This document shows, in pieces, positions 1 to 5,336 of a stretch of DNA of 5,336 nt; positions within the stretch are counted from its first letter, which is position 1; every line of letters begins with the position of its first letter. A program made the translations under genes and the position numbers. This DNA is from Prevotella sp. UBA6429. GTDB taxonomy: Bacteria; Bacteroidota; Bacteroidia; Bacteroidales; Bacteroidaceae. Location of the stretch: positions 1 to 5,336 of the forward strand of contig DJOV01000012.1 in NCBI GenBank assembly GCA_002437285.1, read 5' to 3'. Under the pieces are notes generated by a model. The model saw only the letters and a program-made list of their open reading frames with translations. It searched no databases and was not told the DNA's origin.

Positions 1-179
1 CATGCCGCAAACAGTAGCATGGCGGCTCTCGCCGCCTTCCCGCACCCCTGGCCATAAACCGAATTTAACCGCTCACGCAGTAGGATTACAATCTGGGTAA
101 ACCGCTCACGCAGCAGGAATGTAAACTGGGCAAACCGCTCACGCGGTAGGATTGTAAACTGACGAAACCGCTCACGCAT
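1..179 (-). CDS. Possible small repeat-encoded protein, 3' end outside the window
   Basis: A minus-strand frame opens with ATG at 179-177 and stays open for 59 codons to the window edge. It starts MRERFRQFTILP and continues RERFAQFTFLL, RERFTQIVILL and RERLNSVYGQG, so the 33-bp DNA repeats read as an 11-residue repeat of consensus RERFxQFTxLL. The remaining visible residues are CGKAARAAMLLFAA. I do not recognise a family. Against coding, the 12-bp core is identical at every base including third positions, an inverted copy lies outside the frame, and no promoter is visible upstream. In favour, the repeat period is a multiple of three, an ATG sits exactly before the first repeat, and an equivalent frame reads from the inverted copy. 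It may be a chance reading of intergenic repeats. Confidence 0.25.
   Translation of the reverse strand, partial: MRERFRQFTILPRERFAQFTFLLRERFTQIVILLRERLNSVYGQGCGKAARAAMLLFAA
21..36. repeat. GC-only hairpin
   Basis: GGCGGC (21-26) and GCCGCC (31-36) pair perfectly around a TCTC loop. No T-run follows on either strand, so it is not a standard terminator. It lies inside the possible minus-strand small frame, where it encodes an Ala-Ala-Arg-Ala-Ala stretch. Confidence 0.5.
67..177 (-). repeat. 33-bp-period tandem repeat with invariant 12-bp core
   Basis: The core AACCGCTCACGC occurs at 67-78, 100-111, 133-144 and 166-177, identical in all four copies and spaced exactly 33 bp apart. The 21-bp stretches between cores are related but diverged, for example GTAGGATTACAATCTGGG against GCAGGAATGTAAACTGGG. 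Because 33 is a multiple of three, a frame open in one unit stays open through the array. Read on the minus strand the cores become GCGTGAGCGGTT and encode Arg-Glu-Arg plus part of the next codon. A fifth, inverted copy lies downstream. Confidence 0.92.
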
Positions 180-216
180 GTCTCGCTCGATGTGCTGCTT
201 CACTCCGTGGACAGGG

Positions 217-318
217 ATGGATAAATGGCGTGAGCGGTTTAACTGGGTTTATCGCCGGCCCTTGAAGGGGGAAAGGCGGCGACAGCCGTGGGGAGACAGG
301 AAAGCCTTCGTGTCATGA
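217..318 (+). CDS. Possible 33-residue basic peptide reading from the inverted repeat copy
   Basis: This short complete frame starts MDKWRERFNWVYRRPLKG and ends GDRKAFVS, with its TGA inside the hairpin at 302-344. It is strongly basic. Residues 5-12, RERFNWVY, match RERLNSVY of the divergent minus-strand frame at six of eight positions, as expected from the 22/26 DNA match. The two frames start 37 bp apart. No Shine-Dalgarno or Bacteroidota promoter was found. It may be only the other arm of a repeat element. Confidence 0.15.
   Translation: MDKWRERFNWVYRRPLKGERRRQPWGDRKAFVS
228..253 (+). repeat. Inverted fifth copy of the repeat
   Basis: GCGTGAGCGGTT (228-239) is the exact reverse complement of the 12-bp core of the upstream array. 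The similarity extends to 26 bp: the reverse complement of 228-253 matches 53-78 at 22 of 26 positions, so this copy pairs best with the outermost copy of the array. The two form a long imperfect inverted repeat enclosing the array and a spacer at 178-227. Confidence 0.85.
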
Positions 319-382
319 GCTCGGCTCATAAGACACGAAGGCTTGCATGAGGCCCCAGCCCGATAGGGCTTCCCCCTCAAGG
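260..382. mobile_element. Candidate 123-bp MITE-like inverted-repeat element
   Basis: The left end, CCTTGAAGGGGGAAAG (260-275), and the right end, CTTCCCCCTCAAGG (369-382), are inverted repeats differing by two single-base gaps. Their midpoint (321) almost coincides with the centre of the 302-344 hairpin (323), so the whole unit is nearly symmetrical. Similar direct sequences flank it: ACTGGGTTTAT at 242-252 and ACTGGGGTTTAT at 383-394, though the left one is separated from the end by 7 bp. An inner stem AGCCC/GGGCT (357-361/366-370) lies near the right end only. There is no transposase. A non-autonomous element or REP-like intergenic unit is inferred from symmetry alone. Confidence 0.45.
302..344. 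repeat. Very strong 19-bp hairpin
   Basis: AAGCCTTCGTGTC (302-314) pairs perfectly with GACACGAAGGCTT (332-344). Inside it, ATGAGC (315-320) pairs with GCTCAT (324-329), leaving an AA bulge at 330-331 and a TCG loop. That gives 19 base pairs. It begins 128 nt downstream of the beta-galactosidase stop, so it could stall transcription or protect the 3' end of that mRNA. Neither side carries a T-run, so it is not a canonical intrinsic terminator. It is also the centre of the larger inverted element at 260-382. Confidence 0.85.
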
Positions 383-471
383 ACTGGGGTTTATACGGGT
401 TTACATTCAACCCATGGGGCTCGGCACGCCAAGATCAGGAAGAGCCAGAAACCCATGGTGAACGACGCGCC
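383..471. other. Short 3' flank of the beta-galactosidase gene
   Basis: These 89 bp separate the repeat-rich block from the beta-galactosidase stop codon. I see no T-rich terminator here for the minus-strand transcript. The 10-mer GTTTACATTC (399-408) recurs inverted at 117-126 within the tandem array, so related repeat sequence extends into this flank. An in-frame run of 26 codons follows the stop at 472 down to a TAA at 391-393. Confidence 0.6.
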
Positions 472-3400
472 TTACTGCTCGAGCACGTTGAACTCAGCGC
501 AGGTGGCGAAGTCCTGTCCGTCCTGCGAGCTCTTGGCCGTGAAGCGCAAGTAGCGCGCACGCACAGGCTTGCTGAAGATGACACGCTTGAGCGAGCGGTC
601 GTTGGCAAAGGAGCCGGTGGCCACGGGCTGTCCCCAGGCCTTGCCATCCATGCTGACCTGCACCTCATAGTCCTTGATATGACCGTTGTTGCTATCTTGG
701 CGAGGCAGGTAACTGAAGCCCTTGAGTGTCTTCACCGCACCGCAGTCGAAGTCGACCCAGTGGGGATAGTTGGCCACCGTGACGCTGTACATCGTGTGCC
801 AGAAGGTGCTGGGGTTGCCGTCGGTCATATGTTCAGCGTCGCCCTCACCGCTCTCCACCGAACTGGCAAACTTCACCATGACAGGAATGGCATCGATGCG
901 GTCGAAGCGCTGTTGGTAGTTGAAGCGTGAGCCCTTGACGAAGGCCACCACGCTGCCGCCCTCACGCAGGTCGAAGGGCTGGGTGTAGCGCTGCAGGCAC
1001 TTGCCATTGTTGACCTTATAATAGATGGTCTCGTCGGCAGGACCACTGATGGTCACCGTGCCGTCGAGCGAGCGGCTGATGCTGAGCGGTGCCTGTCCGT
1101 CGAGCGACACATTGGCCAGTTCGGTCAGCTTGTCGTTGGCCAGCGTCGATGTGGGACGGATGGCAAAGCCAAACGACTGGGTGACACTCTTCACACGGTC
1201 AGCGTCGAGCGGGCCACCCTGTCCGCAGCTGTTGCCGCCGAGACCAGTGATGGCATGGTCGATGTGGAGCCACACGCCATCGCTGGCAGGCAGCTCATGG
1301 GGATGGTTGGCCATGGCGAGCTGCTGGGCCGAGAAGGGCAAGGCCGAGAAGCTCATCACGCTGTCGGCCACAAAGATGGCGCCCTGCTGTCCGTCGCTGA
1401 GGGCCACCCAGCGGCTGTCCTGGTGGTTGGCCATGTCCTGGGGCTTGGGGAAGTTCTCAAACTCGCGAGCCACGTCGGGCTGGTCCCAGATGGCCACCGC
1501 CTGGCTGGTCTTGCGGTCAGGATAGTTGTCGACAGGGCCACGACCATAATACTTCATGTGCTTCATGGCCTTGGGCAACTTCATCACATAGCCCAGTCGG
1601 GCCAGCGTGAGGTTGGGGCGCGAAGCCGAGACAGTGCTCCGGTTCTCTACCGAGCCGTCGGGATGGATGGTGTAGACCACGTTGGTGACAAACTTGAAGT
1701 CGGGCTTGTCGCCCGTCCGGGTCAGCTTTTTCCAGTTCTTGTCAGCCCCATCGAGGCGCGCTGTCTCGCGGCCCTGGCTTTCCACCACAAACTTCACGCT
1801 CACGGAGCCGTCGGCATTGGTCACCACGTGGCTCTCGGTGGCCTTGTGCTGCAGGTCGTGCAGGCCGTTCTCATACCAAGCCTGGTAAGCCCAGTTGTCA
1901 TTGTTGACCCAGGCACGGAAAGCGTCGAGACGCGGACCGCACCCGTCGGCGAAGACAGGCTTGCCCCCATAGGTGAGCGAGCGGATGGAACCGGAGGCCT
2001 TGTCGAAGTCGACGGCGAAGGCCTTGTCGTTCGCCACAAGGATGTCACCGGCAGTCTCCGTCACCACCGGCTTGCCCGTGCCCTGGGCAGCCTTGGCCAG
2101 CGAGGGACGCTCGGCGGCCGTCTGGACGAGCAGTTGCTGGTCGGCCTGCACATACCCGGCCTTGGCCCACGGCATGTCATGCTTCAGGCGGAACGACACG
2201 TGGAGCTGGTAGTCACGACCTGCGTCAAGGCCACCCTTAGCCAGCGCCGGCACGCCGACAGTCTTGTGCTGGCGCGGAGCCACGGAGCCCACCGCCAGCT
2301 TGCCGGCCTCCACCTCCTGGCCATCGGCCGTGAGACAGTAGGTCACATCGTAGTCGGTGAGGTCACCCACATAGTAATTCTTGTTGAAGACATCGAGCGT
2401 GCCCTTGGCCTTGTCGGCCCACTTCACGCCGATGTTCTGATAGACCTTCTTCACCTCATAGTATTGGGGCTTAGGCTCCATGTCGCCAAAGACGATGCCA
2501 TTCATGACAAACTGGCCATCGTTGGGCGTGTCGCCGAAGTCACCGCCATAGGCGAGGTAGCGCTTGCCATCGGGGGTATAGTTGTACATCGACTGGTCGA
2601 TCCAGTCCCAGATGGCACCGCCACAGAAGAAGTTGGTCGACTCGATGGCATCCCAGTAGTCTTGCAGGTTGCCCACAGCGTTGCCCATGGAGTGGGCATA
2701 CTCAGAGATGTGGAACGGATACTTGATGCCGAGGTTGCCGCGCACGGCAGCGCGCACCCAGTTGACCGACGGATACTGGTTGGATCCCATGTCCACAATG
2801 TCATTGTTGCGCTCATACTGCACCGGGCGCGAGGGATCGAAAGCGTGCACGGCAGCGTAGCTGGCCTTGAAGTTGTCGCCAGGCCCCGCCTCGTTGCCCA
2901 GACTCCAGATGGCGATGCACGGGTCGTTGACACGGGCGTGTGCCATGGCCATCATGCGTCCCACATGCTGGTTCTTGAACTCAGGCACGTGGCTCAGGCT
3001 GGCCGCGCCGTAGAAATACTCATGGCTCTCCACGTTGGCCTCGGCCTCAAGCCAGATGCCATACTTGTTGCAGAGATAATAGAAATAGGGATCGTTGGGA
3101 TAGTGAGAGGTACGCACATGGTTGATGTTGGCACGCTTCATCATCATCACCTCGTCCTCCATCTGTTGCCGGGTGATGGCATGTCCGCGCGAGGGACTCG
3201 TCTCGTGGCGGTTGACGCCCTTGAGCTTGAGCGGTTTGCCATTGACGAGGAGGTAGCGGCCGGCCAGTCCGAACTCATCGTCCTTGGCTGCCACCTCGCG
3301 TATCTCCACCGTGCGGAAGCCCGTCTGCGTGCTCACGGCCTCGACCGTGCGGCCCTTCTTGTCGCGCAACTCGCAGACGAGCGTGTAGACATTGGGCTGC

Positions 3401-4485
3401 TCAGTGCTCCAGGGCTTCACACCCGGCACGGTGAAATCGGCGTGGCGCGTCAGCGTGTCGGCCTTGCCCAGCGTCAGCGCGCCCAGCGTCGAGGTCAGTG
3501 TCTGGCCATCGCCCTCGGCATCGCCATAGAGCTTGTTGGCGAAGAGCTTGAAGACAGCCGTGTAGTTCTTGGCATCCTTGCCGCTGACATTGGCCACCGA
3601 GAGGTCTACGGCCAGCCGTCCTGTGCCGTCGGTCTGCCAAGCGGGTATGACCTTGAGGTCGCTCACGTGCACCTTGGGCTTGCTGTAGACAGCCACCGTG
3701 CGGAAGATGCCCGGCAAGCGGAACATGTCCTGCGCCTCAAGAAACGAGCCATCGGACGAGCGGTAGACCTCCACGGCCACCTCGTTGTCGCCCGGCTTGG
3801 CCCACGAGCTGATGTCAAACTCGGCCACATCGCGCGAGTCCTTGGAGCAGCCCACATAGTGGCCGTTGACCCAGAGATAGAAGAACGAGTCGACGCCATC
3901 GAAGCTGATGAAGGTCTCGCGTCCCTTCCAGGTGGCGGGCAAGGTGAACGAGCGGCGGTAGGAGCCCACCTCATTGCGATACTCGTAGGTGGTGTAGTTC
4001 TTCGGGGGCTCGCGCATCACGCCCTTGCGCCAGTCGCCCACAGCGAGGTCATACTTGAAGATGACCCACTGGTTGACATAGATGGGAGTGCCGTATTTCT
4101 GTGTGCCGTCCTTCTGCAGGCCGTAGATGTTCCAGGACATGGGCACGTCCACCTCGTCCCATCCCTGGTCGGGGTAGCCAGCCTGGTAGAAGTCCTTGGG
4201 GCGGGCATCGGGGTTCTTGGCGAAATGAAACTTCCACTTGCCGTCGAGGCTCATCCAGTAGCTCGACTTCTCGGGCAGCACCCCCTTGGCCTCGCCCTCC
4301 GATGCAAAGCTGGTGAAGCAGGCATGAGGCTGCAACTTGTTGTAGCCCATCAGTTCGGGTTGTTGCCACTCCTGCCCGGTGGGAGCGGTGGCAGCACCAT
4401 ACTCATAGCCCGCCAAGCGGGACTGAGCAAGCAGCGTGGTTGACAAGAGGCAACCCACTGCGGTTAAAAGATTGCGAATGATCAT
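472..4485 (-). CDS. lacZ: Exported GH2 beta-galactosidase with C-terminal F5/8 type C module
   Basis: This is a complete 1337-residue glycoside hydrolase family 2 enzyme expected to release terminal beta-galactose, probably in the periplasm. Residues 1 to about 21 form a signal peptide ending LLAQ, with no lipobox. Then follow the sugar-binding jelly roll (about 70-265), an Ig-like domain (about 270-395), the TIM barrel (about 405-690), a linker beta domain (about 695-790) and a Bgal_small_N-type domain (about 815-1112). A short beta segment resembling CHB_HEX_C/Fn3-associated modules (about 1135-1195) and an F5/8 type C module (about 1200-1337) complete it. Matched to E. coli LacZ, the acid/base is E532 in SLGNEAG and the nucleophile E595 in HISEYAHSMGN. 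Mg/active-site residues are E486 and H488 in NVESH; RHE (426-428), SHYPNDP (460-466) and WDWIDQS (626-632) are also kept. E. coli LacZ has 1023 residues; the excess is the signal, an N-domain insertion near 139-170 and the C-terminal modules. An in-frame TAA lies immediately before the ATG, fixing the earliest start. The physiological substrate is not determinable here. Confidence 0.96.
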   Translation of the reverse strand: MIIRNLLTAVGCLLSTTLLAQSRLAGYEYGAATAPTGQEWQQPELMGYNKLQPHACFTSFASEGEAKGVLPEKSSYWMSLDGKWKFHFAKNPDARPKDFYQAGYPDQGWDEVDVPMSWNIYGLQKDGTQKYGTPIYVNQWVIFKYDLAVGDWRKGVMREPPKNYTTYEYRNEVGSYRRSFTLPATWKGRETFISFDGVDSFFYLWVNGHYVGCSKDSRDVAEFDISSWAKPGDNEVAVEVYRSSDGSFLEAQDMFRLPGIFRTVAVYSKPKVHVSDLKVIPAWQTDGTGRLAVDLSVANVSGKDAKNYTAVFKLFANKLYGDAEGDGQTLTSTLGALTLGKADTLTRHADFTVPGVKPWSTEQPNVYTLVCELRDKKGRTVEAVSTQTGFRTVEIREVAAKDDEFGLAGRYLLVNGKPLKLKGVNRHETSPSRGHAITRQQMEDEVMMMKRANINHVRTSHYPNDPYFYYLCNKYGIWLEAEANVESHEYFYGAASLSHVPEFKNQHVGRMMAMAHARVNDPCIAIWSLGNEAGPGDNFKASYAAVHAFDPSRPVQYERNNDIVDMGSNQYPSVNWVRAAVRGNLGIKYPFHISEYAHSMGNAVGNLQDYWDAIESTNFFCGGAIWDWIDQSMYNYTPDGKRYLAYGGDFGDTPNDGQFVMNGIVFGDMEPKPQYYEVKKVYQNIGVKWADKAKGTLDVFNKNYYVGDLTDYDVTYCLTADGQEVEAGKLAVGSVAPRQHKTVGVPALAKGGLDAGRDYQLHVSFRLKHDMPWAKAGYVQADQQLLVQTAAERPSLAKAAQGTGKPVVTETAGDILVANDKAFAVDFDKASGSIRSLTYGGKPVFADGCGPRLDAFRAWVNNDNWAYQAWYENGLHDLQHKATESHVVTNADGSVSVKFVVESQGRETARLDGADKNWKKLTRTGDKPDFKFVTNVVYTIHPDGSVENRSTVSASRPNLTLARLGYVMKLPKAMKHMKYYGRGPVDNYPDRKTSQAVAIWDQPDVAREFENFPKPQDMANHQDSRWVALSDGQQGAIFVADSVMSFSALPFSAQQLAMANHPHELPASDGVWLHIDHAITGLGGNSCGQGGPLDADRVKSVTQSFGFAIRPTSTLANDKLTELANVSLDGQAPLSISRSLDGTVTISGPADETIYYKVNNGKCLQRYTQPFDLREGGSVVAFVKGSRFNYQQRFDRIDAIPVMVKFASSVESGEGDAEHMTDGNPSTFWHTMYSVTVANYPHWVDFDCGAVKTLKGFSYLPRQDSNNGHIKDYEVQVSMDGKAWGQPVATGSFANDRSLKRVIFSKPVRARYLRFTAKSSQDGQDFATCAEFNVLEQ

Positions 4486-4507
4486 TTATTGAAGATAGAT
4501 TGTTGTT

Positions 4508-4524
4508 GCTAATTGATAATTAGC
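4508..4524. promoter_or_regulatory. Perfect 17-bp palindrome at the predicted transcription start, possible operator
   Basis: GCTAATT (4508-4514) and AATTAGC (4518-4524) are exact reverse complements around a 3-bp centre GAT. The site begins 2 bp downstream of the -7 element of the beta-galactosidase promoter and covers its likely start point. A dimeric repressor bound here would block initiation. Alternatively it forms a weak AT-rich hairpin at the 5' end of the mRNA. The palindrome is seen directly; the regulatory role is inferred, and no regulator gene lies in the window. Confidence 0.5.
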
Positions 4525-4526
4525 CA

Positions 4527-4558
4527 CAAAGATAACCCTTTTATCAAGGACACACAAA
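4527..4558 (-). promoter_or_regulatory. Bacteroidota-type promoter of the beta-galactosidase gene
   Basis: On the minus strand a -33 element TTTG (4558-4555) is followed after 20 bp by a -7 element TATCTTTG (4534-4527), an exact match to TAnnTTTG. This is the consensus used by the primary sigma factor of Bacteroides and relatives. Transcription would start near 4519-4523, giving a 5' leader of about 35-38 nt before the ATG at 4485. The leader is AT-rich and has no Shine-Dalgarno sequence. Confidence 0.75.
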
Positions 4559-4781
4559 TAAATCAAGAAGAAATCGCACAATTATTTTCTTGCACACAAA
4601 TATTTTCAGAAGAGTAAATTGGTAGCGTTATGAACGAGACCTCCTCCTCTCCCAATACTGTGTAGACGTAAACAAAAGAAAGTTCACAAGGACGAACATT
4701 TCATCTGCAAAGAAAACGTTAATCTTTTTAAAGAAGAGACAAAATCCATAGCGTTTTTTATGATATTTAATATCTGTTTAT

Positions 4782-4789
4782 TAAATTCG
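4782..4789 (+). promoter_or_regulatory. Weak candidate -7 element for the lipoprotein gene
   Basis: TAAATTCG differs from the Bacteroidota -7 consensus TAnnTTTG at one position and lies 26 bp before the ATG at 4816. At the expected -33 distance there is only TTTA (4757-4760), also one mismatch from TTTG. No better match exists on this strand in the intergenic region. In such AT-rich DNA this could be chance. Confidence 0.22.
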
Positions 4790-4815
4790 TCACGATAAAG
4801 CTAAAAACTATAATT

Positions 4816-5336
4816 ATGAAGAAAATTTTAATGGCTTTTGCTGTTTGCATAAGTTGCTTTTTTATCCTTGCTTGCTCGTCCGACAACAATGAGGAGAACG
4901 ACATCGTTGGGCTCAAGAGTACGCTCACAAGTAAAGACATAGCCTATGTTAATAATCAATTAATGAAATTTGTAACCCCTAAATCACGAGCCTATTCAAC
5001 AATAAACACAGAACTTTCCGATGCTCCGTTAAAGCTTGACATATCTGAAAGCCAAGCAAAGGAAGTCTGCACCCCTTATCTGAATGATGGAAAGGTCCTA
5101 CAAAGTCAGATGATAAAAGAAATGAAAATAGATGGAGCTTCGCTTGAAGACATACAATATATTACTTCGCTATCAGAAGAGAAGCTTGTCCTTTTATCTT
5201 TCGTCGTGTCAAATTTACAAAACTATGAGCAATCAATAGCGACCTCTGTATCAAAGAAACAGGTGTTGGATTGTTTATGGTATGCTATTGGAATAGGAGC
5301 AAATTTTGGTAGTTATATAACTGAAGTTTCCCACCC
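4816..5336 (+). CDS. Lipoprotein of unknown function, 3' end outside the window
   Basis: This frame stays open for 173 codons to the window edge and I do not recognise its family. It begins MKKILMAFAVCISCFFILAC, a signal peptide with lipobox ILAC and lipidated Cys20. The next residues, SSDNNEEND, are acidic, which resembles the surface-export signal of Bacteroidota lipoproteins, so an outer-surface location is plausible but inferred. Residues about 30-135 are polar and probably helical, with a leucine-rich stretch near 121-135. From about 150 the chain turns hydrophobic and glycine-rich (CLWYAIGIGANFGSYI, 153-168), so a membrane-inserting or buried segment may follow. ATG 4816 is the first Met after an in-frame TAA at 4768-4770; Met6 is a less likely start because it would drop the positive N-terminus. 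No Shine-Dalgarno is seen, which is normal for the phylum. Sampled lines give about 38% GC, far below the neighbouring beta-galactosidase gene, so horizontal origin is possible. It is divergent from that gene. Confidence 0.85.
   Translation, partial: MKKILMAFAVCISCFFILACSSDNNEENDIVGLKSTLTSKDIAYVNNQLMKFVTPKSRAYSTINTELSDAPLKLDISESQAKEVCTPYLNDGKVLQSQMIKEMKIDGASLEDIQYITSLSEEKLVLLSFVVSNLQNYEQSIATSVSKKQVLDCLWYAIGIGANFGSYITEVSH

Larger units (their letters stand above)
4486..4815. other. AT-rich divergent intergenic region
   Basis: This 330-bp spacer separates the divergently transcribed beta-galactosidase and lipoprotein genes. It holds the beta-galactosidase promoter and palindrome at 4508-4558 and a weak lipoprotein promoter near 4757-4789. 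Between about 4560 and 4755 I see no convincing gene, RNA gene, riboswitch or terminator. Small motifs there, such as GTTC/GAAC at 4682-4697, are too short to interpret. Base composition falls from GC-rich to AT-rich right at the beta-galactosidase start. Confidence 0.8.

Noticed and set aside
1..57. A plus-strand frame open from the window edge to TAA at 55-57, as the tail of an upstream gene.
   Set aside because: Only 18 codons are visible, they overlap the GC hairpin, and composition alone gives no support.
67..177. The regular 33-bp array as a CRISPR.
   Set aside because: Only 12 bp are invariant, the intervening 21 bp are related to each other rather than unique spacers, one copy is inverted nearby, and there is no cas gene.
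249..329. A 26-codon minus-strand frame starting in the hairpin (MSRAHDTKAFLSPHG).
   Set aside because: It lies entirely within palindromic repeat DNA and its KAF(L/V)S match to the plus-strand frame is produced by the hairpin symmetry itself.
302..344. The hairpin as a canonical intrinsic terminator.
   Set aside because: Neither strand has a T-run after the stem; it was kept as a structural repeat.
347..553. A 68-codon plus-strand frame reaching into the 3' end of the beta-galactosidase gene.
   Set aside because: Its second half is the antisense of the conserved F5/8 type C module, its first half is repeat DNA, and it has no promoter or recognisable motif.
1255..4443. A 1062-codon open frame on the plus strand, fully antisense to the beta-galactosidase gene.
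   Set aside because: Its codons lie exactly opposite those of the real gene, so its stops would need TTA, CTA or TCA in the sense strand. Those codons are avoided in this GC-rich gene, which leaves the antisense open. The product is a low-complexity His/Val/Leu/Gly-rich chain with no domain or signal.
4626..4697. Small inverted motifs such as CGTT/AACG (4626-4636) and GTTC/GAAC (4682-4697) as operators.
   Set aside because: Four-base arms are expected by chance in a 330-bp region, and they do not align with a promoter.

Overview
The window looks like Bacteroidota DNA, probably order Bacteroidales and perhaps the Prevotellaceae. Three things point there. One is a long secreted GH2 beta-galactosidase with extra C-terminal modules. 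Another is a promoter of the Bacteroidota type (TTTG, 20 bp, TATCTTTG) with no Shine-Dalgarno sequence. The third is a lipoprotein with an acidic stretch right after the lipidated cysteine. The genus is inferred; no rRNA or housekeeping gene is present to fix it.

Positions 1-471 hold no conventional gene but are dense in repeats. Four copies of a 12-bp core, spaced exactly 33 bp apart, lie at 67-177, and a fifth inverted copy lies at 228-239. Read in their sense direction the copies form an open frame on the minus strand (179 to the window edge) encoding an 11-residue repeat. The inverted copy sits in a 33-codon plus-strand frame (217-318). Next comes a roughly 123-bp near-symmetrical element (260-382) with imperfect terminal inverted repeats and a very strong central hairpin (302-344). 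I cannot decide from the sequence alone whether this is an intergenic mobile or REP-like repeat or a pair of tiny divergent genes. The DNA-level conservation slightly favours the repeat.

Positions 472-4485 (minus strand) are one intact, GC-rich gene for an exported GH2 beta-galactosidase of 1337 residues. All the catalytic landmarks are visible, and the protein ends in a beta-sandwich-like segment and an F5/8 type C (discoidin-like) module.

Positions 4486-4815 are an AT-rich divergent intergenic region. It contains a well-formed promoter for the beta-galactosidase and a perfect 17-bp palindrome at the predicted transcription start. Positions 4816-5336 (plus strand) are the first 173 codons of an AT-rich lipoprotein gene of unknown function that runs off the window. 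The beta-galactosidase presumably cleaves galactose from oligosaccharides in the periplasm. No SusC/SusD, transporter or regulator gene is visible, so membership of a polysaccharide utilisation locus can be neither shown nor excluded.
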